Positions 57,986 to 64,000 of a stretch of 64,000 nucleotides of DNA are shown here, in pieces. The stretch is from the NCBI GenBank assembly GCA_002749535.1, contig MZZL01000051.1:30401-94400 (forward strand), given 5' to 3'. This DNA comes from Apophysomyces variabilis. Its lineage: Eukaryota > Mucoromycota > Mucoromycetes > Mucorales > Mucoraceae. The notes below the pieces were generated by a model that was given only the letters and a program-made list of their open reading frames with translations, was not told where the DNA came from and did no database searches. Made by a program: the position numbers and the translations under genes. Numbering within the stretch: the stretch's first letter is position 1; each line of letters starts with the position of its first letter.

Positions 57986-60424
57986 ATGTGTGGTTTTTCT
58001 GCTTACCTACATTTTGACTCTCCTGCGCATGATAATAGCCAGGGCCCTTTTCCTTCTCTTGACATGGATGGATCGCTCGAACTTTTGCATCACCGTGGCC
58101 CTGATGCTAGGGGTAAATACGTTTCTCCAGACGGTCGTTGTGGTAAGCGTTGATGCCTGTTATTGGATTTATATGTGAGTTTCTCATGGACGGAGCTTAG
58201 CACTTGGTCATGTCCGTTTGTCAATCATTGACTTGGAAGGAGGAAAGCAACCTCTATCTGATGAAACAGGTCGGATTCATGCCGTTGTAAACGGCGAACT
58301 TTACGAATACGAAAAGATCACCGAAGAGCTTAAGGCGCTTGGGCATGTTTTTGAGACAAAAAGCGATAGTGAAATTGCTGTCCATCTGTAAGTTCTAGTT
58401 GTTTCTCCTTTCTCTGGCCAGTACTGTTTACTTACGGCGTGTTTAGATACGAGGACTATGGAGTATCCTTCGTTGAAAAATTACGCGGTGAATTCGCCAT
58501 CTGTATTTGGGATGAAAAGCGCAATAAGCTTATTGCTGCTCGTGATCGCTTCGGGATTAAGCCGTTGTACTACACTATATTTAATGGCACTTTGATGATT
58601 GCAAGCGAAATCAAAGCTTTCATGGCGTTGGGCTGGAAAGCCGAATGGGATATTGACAGCATTCTAGGCAATGGCTCCATGTGTGATTACCGAACATGCT
58701 TTAAAGGAGTCTACAAGGTAAATGATCGGGATGATCGCATAACCGGAAGCGAAAACAAAGTAGCTAACCATATGATTCTTAATGAAGTTACCACCTGCGC
58801 ACTACCTTACTGCAACCACAACCGGTACAGTAGAAGTGCGACAATACTGGGACGCGGATTATCCAGACAAGACCATCAAAGAGACTCGCAGTGTGGAAGA
58901 AATGATCCAGGGGGTTCGTGAACGTTTGATTGAGGCGGTCAAAATCCGTTTAAGAGCAGACGTGCCATTGGGTGTTTACTTGAGTGGGGGAATCGACAGT
59001 TCAGCTATGCTTGGCATTGCCACTCATCTACTACGAGAGAAAGATCCCAATGCGCAGGTGCATGCTTTCTCGATTTCTTTCAAAGGTACAAACAAAGGAA
59101 GGTTAGAGAGGCGTCATTTCTTAAAATGGTGGTTTTAGATGGTGGCAAATACGATGAAGGACCTATTGCCGAAAGAACAGCAGCGGCATGCAACGCCTTG
59201 TTCCATAAACTGGTGGTATCCGACAAAGAACTAGTGGAATCCTTCGAGGAATCGGTCTGGCATGTCGAGATGCCTCACTTTAATTTGAATGCAGTCGGCA
59301 AGTTCCTGCTTTCGGAGCTTGTGCGCGACAATGGATACAAAGTCGTTCTTACAGGTGAAGGTTCAGATGAGCACTTTGCCGGTTATGGCTTCTTCCAACC
59401 CGATTTTTGTCGTGAACCCGATTTGGCATCTCCTGAAGAAATCCGTCTACCCGAAGAAGTGAGATTACAAAAGGCAAAGGAGAACGAACAAGCTGGAATA
59501 AGTGTGGCATGGATGGGAATGTCAGACTATCGCAGCGGCAGAACCCCAACGACGTCCATGGTAAACGGTACTACTTCACATTTAGCTCTTGGTGTTATCC
59601 TTTCCCCTTCAAACAAGCTATTCAAGAGAGAGCTATACCAAAAGTTTGGAGAACCTGACCCTTCCAGAAGCCTTGTAGAGAGTATCAATGGTATGGCTCG
59701 TCAGAAAGCAAAGACAAAGTGGCATCCACTACATACTGGACTGGTAAGAAATGAAAGAGGGGATATCCTCTTCTCTTTTCAATAAGCCTAACTGAAACGT
59801 TAGTACGTGGAAAACCATACCTTTTTGAGCAACTACTTATGCAATTCCCTTGGAGATCGAAGCGAGATGGCGCATTCGGTTGAAGCAAGAACGCCCTTCT
59901 TGGATCATCCGTTATGTGAATATGTAAACAACCTTCCGCCGTAAGTGGGAAATAACCTTGGATACTATGTACAAACTTATTCCTCTTGTTCAGTTCCGTG
60001 AAAGTACGAGGGATGGCGGATGGAAAACTCAATGAGAAGGTAATACATGTAAAATATAATTGGTGGATACAATTACGCTAACATGGTCATTGGGGAAAAA
60101 AAGTGGATTTTGAAAGAAGCTGTGAGACCATTTATTACGGAAGAGCTCTATCAGCGAACGAAGCACCCTTACGTTTCACCGCCTTCCGCCGGGGCGGATC
60201 TTCCTGTGTACAGATTAGCAGAAGAAAAGTTGACCAAGGAGAATGTGGACCAACTAGGTTTCTTCGATTGGAATGCAGTAGAGGAGGTCAAGCGGCAATT
60301 CCGAACTTCGAACGATCCAATGCTATACAAAGATTTACTCATCCTATGCTCCTACGTTGTACTCTCCCAAAAATTTGATATTCCCGCCTATAATGGAGAC
60401 TCAATTGCCAGCGCGCAACGTTAA
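57986..60424 (+). CDS. Asparagine synthetase (glutamine-hydrolysing)
   Basis: Eight exons: 57986-58142, 58201-58387, 58447-58717, 58788-59085, 59139-59743, 59804-59940, 59994-60039 and 60104-60424 (673 residues). It transfers the amide of glutamine to aspartate using ATP. It starts MCGF, with Cys2 as the glutaminase nucleophile, followed by HHRGPDARG, GHVRLSIIDLEGGKQPLSDE and VNGELYEYEKI of the class II amidotransferase domain. The synthetase domain has the PP-loop SGGIDSSAM near residue 271, LTGEGSDEHFAGY and EARTPFLDH. It is longer than the human enzyme (561) mainly by an insert near residues 430-500 and a C-terminal extension. All junctions are GT-AG and in frame. Confidence 0.94.
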
Positions 60425-60685
60425 TATAAACGAAGATAAATAAAAAGACAGTATTTTTCCTTCAATACATTTACAGTTTGGGTAATATTAGAGCGTGCTC
60501 TAGGTTATAGCTATAGAAAACACTTTGTGTCCTTTAGTGCAAGCTGCTTGAAAGCAAGCGGAATCATTATGTTTTTCAATAAAATAGAAGACGAATGACC
60601 GGTTTCCTTTTTAATTTGCTGTAAAGTCTTTTCAGCAGAAAGTCACAGGGATTGCTGCTTTGCTTCGTATTGCTCTGCAAACGCA

Positions 60686-60961
60686 ATGAAAATCAAGAGC
60701 GTTAAGGCTTGGACTATGGCCGCGTACTGGACATGGGACGTAGAAGAAAGCGATGTATGTGGCATTTGCCATGCACCCTACGACGGTTGTTGTCCGACTT
60801 GTACAATGCCAGGCGACGAATGTCCACTTATCTGGGGAGAATGTTCACACATATTCCACTTGCATTGCATTATGAAATGGTTCAGATCTTCCACCAATGG
60901 AGAGCATTGCCCGATGGATAGAAAACCTTGGAAAACGGCTGCTGCACCGAGCCAACCATGA
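60686..60961 (+). CDS. APC11: Anaphase-promoting complex RING subunit Apc11
   Basis: Single exon, 91 residues, 261 bp after the asparagine synthetase stop. Apc11 is the RING-H2 subunit that binds E2 enzymes in the APC/C, the ligase that triggers anaphase. The start MKIKSVKAWTMAAYWTWD is diagnostic of the family. The zinc ligands are complete: C25, C28, C35/C36, C39, C46, C53, H55, H58, C61 and C75, with GECSHIFHLHCIMKWF in the centre. Length matches the usual 84-95. Confidence 0.97.
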   Translation: MKIKSVKAWTMAAYWTWDVEESDVCGICHAPYDGCCPTCTMPGDECPLIWGECSHIFHLHCIMKWFRSSTNGEHCPMDRKPWKTAAAPSQP

Positions 60962-61919
60962 CCACGCCTTGATCGGACGAATCAGTCTGCAAGATCAACC
61001 TCGCGTTAACCTACTTTTAAGGAACCTTATTCCTTCTGCATGTTCATCTTCATATATCCTATACTTGTCCGAAGTTAATCCATCAAAAGCGATGTGCAAA
61101 TCTGTAAGTAGATTCGTGTGTGCAACACATCGTTGAGCTGACCTAGATATTTGATATATGTAGATCGGCTAAAGTAGATTTAGTAACGGTCGACAGCCGT
61201 GGTACGTAGCTTACTATCACTATAATATCTCTGCAAGCTGGGATTTGCAACCAACTGTTTATATAGCTCATGCTATCAGAAATATTCAAAAAAGCAGCCG
61301 TGAAAGATATCACATTAACGATACTTGAATTTTGTATTTGGATTTGTTATCGTGTCAGTACGAGAAGCCCAAAAATCAGATTGAGCTTTCGGATATGAAT
61401 AATAGAATAGAGAAGGATTAGAGGCGGAGTAGCTTTTTTACTAGAAAACATGCCTCGCATCACTACGGGAACATTATCCTAGGAATCACAGAATCGCTCT
61501 TCTACACCATCTTTTCATACCATAAATGTAGGACGTATAATGGAGTTTCTATCATAGCACTTTTCCTAATGAAAGATCGATCTCATTGACGAAAACGAGC
61601 GCCATCACTGTGATCTGTTTTGTTAATTGTGAGCGTTTTGATACAGAGATTAATTAAAGCAAAGAACGCTATGGTTTGGGAGACTGAGCGCCACGAGTTT
61701 AAGATCATGGTTGAATCGAGAGAGCTAATGTTTATTTCGTAAGCTTCTTCAACCTTCCTATTGATTTTCTGCGGCAAAATACAAAATTTAAGAAGACTTG
61801 CGAAAGACACAGTAAGCAAAGTTGGTGAAAGGAGTTTTCTCTTCGAGGCAAAAATGTGTTTAAAGGCAGTGAGCGGAAGGGATCAAAACATCAATCATGC
61901 AGAGCTTGCTTCTGTCGTG
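60962..61919. other. Gene-free stretch
   Basis: No supported gene. The right end leads into the LTR-like repeat; a short Cys-rich frame at ~61895-61930 (CRACFCRGCKVGKKTK) is isolated. Confidence 0.4.
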
Positions 61920-62140
61920 GCTGCAAAGTTGGAAAGAAAACAAAGCTTTACCCAATCGGTGTTGCTCATTTGTTTTACTCTTTTAGAACGCTCGACTGTA
62001 CTGGTACTGTTACAATTGAATTTAGAAGAAAAAAAAGCTTATAGATATTTGTAGCTTTGTTTTAGCAATAAAGAGGATCATCCGTTTATTGTCTGTGCCT
62101 TTTGTTACCCTTGACTCTTGGAGAATCTGATGGTTGTCCA
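61920..62140 (+). repeat. Diverged LTR-like repeat (pairs with 1100-1466)
   Basis: It aligns in direct orientation with 1105-1420 through shared landmarks (CTGCAAAGTTGG, TGTTACAATTGAATTTAGAA, ATCCGTTTATTGTCTGTGCC, TTTTGTTACCC). It lies just upstream of the intact solo LTR. Confidence 0.5.
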
Positions 62141-62180
62141 AAAAAAAAAAAAACCAGGTTTGCGCACAATAAAAATGTTG

Positions 62181-62507
62181 TGTCGTAGCACAAATCGCTC
62201 AACCAATCACGGCCAAGAACCTAACATGGTAATCTTCTCTTTTGCTCGGGCATCCTCCCAAAAAGATATGAGTTACAAGAAGTCTTCCTTGACGACGATC
62301 TTATCGTAACACTCTCAGTCCATTTCCTTTTCTATTTTATAACCGTAACAGATTACATAATTTAACCAGAACTAAAAAGATATAAATATTGGACACATTA
62401 CAGAGAATAAAGCGCATCATCCTTCTATCTTATTTTTATTGTTCTCCTACTATTGTTTCTGTCTTCTTCTGGCCATTGGTTTTCCAGCTCAGACTACGGC
62501 GACGACA
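62181..62507 (+). repeat. Complete solo LTR with 4-bp target-site duplication
   Basis: It starts TGTCGTAGCAC and ends GCGACGACA (327 bp), flanked on both sides by GTTG (62177-62180 and 62508-62511). Most of it is repeated in inverted orientation at 1851-2146. A GATATAAATATT box marks the likely promoter, giving plus as the sense strand. It is the footprint of an element lost by LTR-LTR recombination. Confidence 0.9.
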
Positions 62508-62546
62508 GTTGTGCGCATTACGTGATAAAAAAATCGCAAAAAAGTA

Positions 62547-62619
62547 AGCCCTACGGGGGGGTCGAACCCCCAACCTTGAGATTAAGAGTCTCACGCTCTG
62601 CCGATTGAGCTAGCAAGGC
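62547..62619 (-). tRNA. trnK(CUU): tRNA-Lys (anticodon CTT)
   Basis: The minus strand folds as a 73-nt cloverleaf: acceptor GCCTTGC with GTAGGGC (with G-U pairs), D arm TAGCTCAATCGGCAGAGC, anticodon loop CTCTTAA with CTT, and T arm GGGGGTTCGACCCCCC. No intron. The solo LTR ends 39 bp beyond its 3' end. Confidence 0.95.
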
Positions 62620-64000
62620 ATTTGCTGAAAAACAGACCAATGTAATTTTACTGACAGAAATAACAAAGCTGAAATTCCATATGATCAGTTTAAAGAAATA
62701 TATTACTTTAAAACAACTTTTTTAATTTTTCAAAGTATTAAACTAAAAATATAAAGCTAAAAAAAAAAGAACACTCAAGAAAAGATAGATAAAAAGCTTA
62801 AATATTCATAGTTAAAAAGTTTTGGCTATAATTTTTTTAGCTATAAATTTGTAGCCAAAAAAAATTAATAGCTAGTTAAAAGGTAATAACTAAAAAAATT
62901 CTAGCCAAAAAAGAGTAATAGCTAAACTTTTATAGCCAAACACTGCAGTTGAAAGGACGTTTTACCCTGGGTAAAATCTGGGTAAAACGTCAAATATTAC
63001 CCATATTTTACTCACATTTTACCCACGTTTTACCCAGTGGGTAAAACTTTTGAGAAGTGGGTGAAACATACCTTTTACTCACATTTTACCCACATTTTAC
63101 CCACCTTCTATACCATTATTAATTGGATAAAACAGTATATGTCAGATGTAATTACATTAATGCTATTAGACTAAGTTGTATGCATTTAACAACTAACATT
63201 AGAATTCTATTCGACTATATTCTTTTCTTTAAGCTCTTTTATTAGATTAACTTGCTTACAACAATATATGTTATTGGAGCTAATGATTCTTATCTAGTCT
63301 TTCCGATTGGATGCTCTTTTTGTTGCATTTATTATTTTAGCCAATAAAATACACTTCTTTATCATGTACAACAACACTTCTTAGCCTTATATATAGAGAA
63401 AACAAACATTTTTATTTTATTGAAGATATATAATATAATGTATAAACAGGTATCTAACTTTACGATTGGATCTATATAATCTTACCTAATTACTGAAGGC
63501 TAAAGAACCATAGAATTTAAAAAATGATAATTAGTAAAACATACGGCATAGCAATAACAAACGGCAACATTATATATAGGCCTACAAAAGATTATCTTGA
63601 TGAATAATCAAGTTACAACGTAAAAAAAAATCTGTACCATTAAAATATGTGTCATGTTTCTCTGTTTCCATATTTTTTAAAGAAAGGAAAAGCTACTCTA
63701 TAGGACAAATAAAAAGTTAAGATTAGTTACATTTAGGTCAATCAATCAAAATACCTTAGTTAAAAGTAAGAAGCAAGCTTTCCTATAACGTTGCAATTAT
63801 ATCGGCTATCAAAAGAAAAAAAAGAATGAGGTGCTGTCAAATGAAGATAAAAGCTTACCAGTAAAGAACACGCTTTCAGGTTAAGGATGTATATCATTAA
63901 GATGATATATCATCAACATTGTGAAAGTGAGTTTGCCGATGAAGAAGTACTGAAAACGCCATAGAGTGAAAAAAAGCAGAGGAAAAAGTTTGTGAAAAAA
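62620..64000. repeat. AT-rich region with two families of short repeated motifs
   Basis: From about 62810 to 62940 TAGCCAAAA and its complement TTTTGGCTA recur in both orientations. From 62957 to 63106 TTTTACCCA, TTTTACTCACA and GGGTAAAA recur; ACGTTTTACCC (62957-62967) and GGGTAAAACGT (62980-62990) form a perfect 11-bp inverted repeat. A 14-bp palindrome GATGATATATCATC lies at 63901-63914. No gene is seen to the window end. Confidence 0.7.

Overview
This window is nuclear DNA from a filamentous fungus, most likely an early-diverging one (Mucoromycota, Mucorales-like). Evidence: genes split by short GT-AG introns (mostly 40-120 nt), AT-rich and pyrimidine-rich intergenic DNA, an ORC1 without the N-terminal BAH domain, a CENP-P homologue, a chitin-synthase activator (Skt5/Chs4-like), a steryl-glucosidase of family GH5_12, and decayed mobile elements (Ty3/gypsy, tyrosine recombinase, Fanzor-like). 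The organism call is inferred from gene content and was not checked against a database. Two runs of N (8866-9611 and 33149-33243) are assembly gaps, both flanked by poly-T.

Layout. 1-7.7 kb is transposon territory: an integrase relic, old LTR fragments, and a full-length Ty3/gypsy element (2147-7560, minus strand) with intact gag and pol, a primer-binding site, a polypurine tract and a -1 frameshift signal. It ends 20 bp from a tRNA-Asn gene. 9.6-35.9 kb is the main gene-rich block: Skt5/Chs4-like protein, a small beta-trefoil protein, ORC1, UCH37-type deubiquitinase, a low-complexity CaaX protein, N-acetylglutamate synthase, a PTR2 peptide transporter, a mitochondrial NAD+ carrier, CENP-P, SF3A2 and mitochondrial uS11. 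36-54 kb is gene-poor. It holds glutathione reductase, an Ssh4/Ear1-like Rsp5 adaptor, a Ubl-BAG co-chaperone and one hypothetical gene, among relics that include a Fanzor (TnpB-like) remnant, a tyrosine-recombinase remnant and two related fragments of an unknown protein. 54-61 kb carries the GH5_12 glucosidase, asparagine synthetase and APC11. 61.9-64 kb returns to LTR-derived repeats, a complete solo LTR with a 4-bp target duplication 39 bp from a tRNA-Lys gene, and AT-rich repeats.

The housekeeping genes do not form an operon or biosynthetic cluster. Cell-cycle and chromosome functions (ORC1, CENP-P, APC11) and ubiquitin functions (UCH37, Ssh4-like, APC11, Ubl-BAG) recur, but this is probably chance. 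The strongest non-routine signals are the gag-pol frameshift element, the placement of LTR insertions just 3' of both tRNA genes, the Fanzor relic, and a repeated relic family of unknown identity. Exon boundaries were read by eye from splice signals and frame, so individual junctions may be off by a base.
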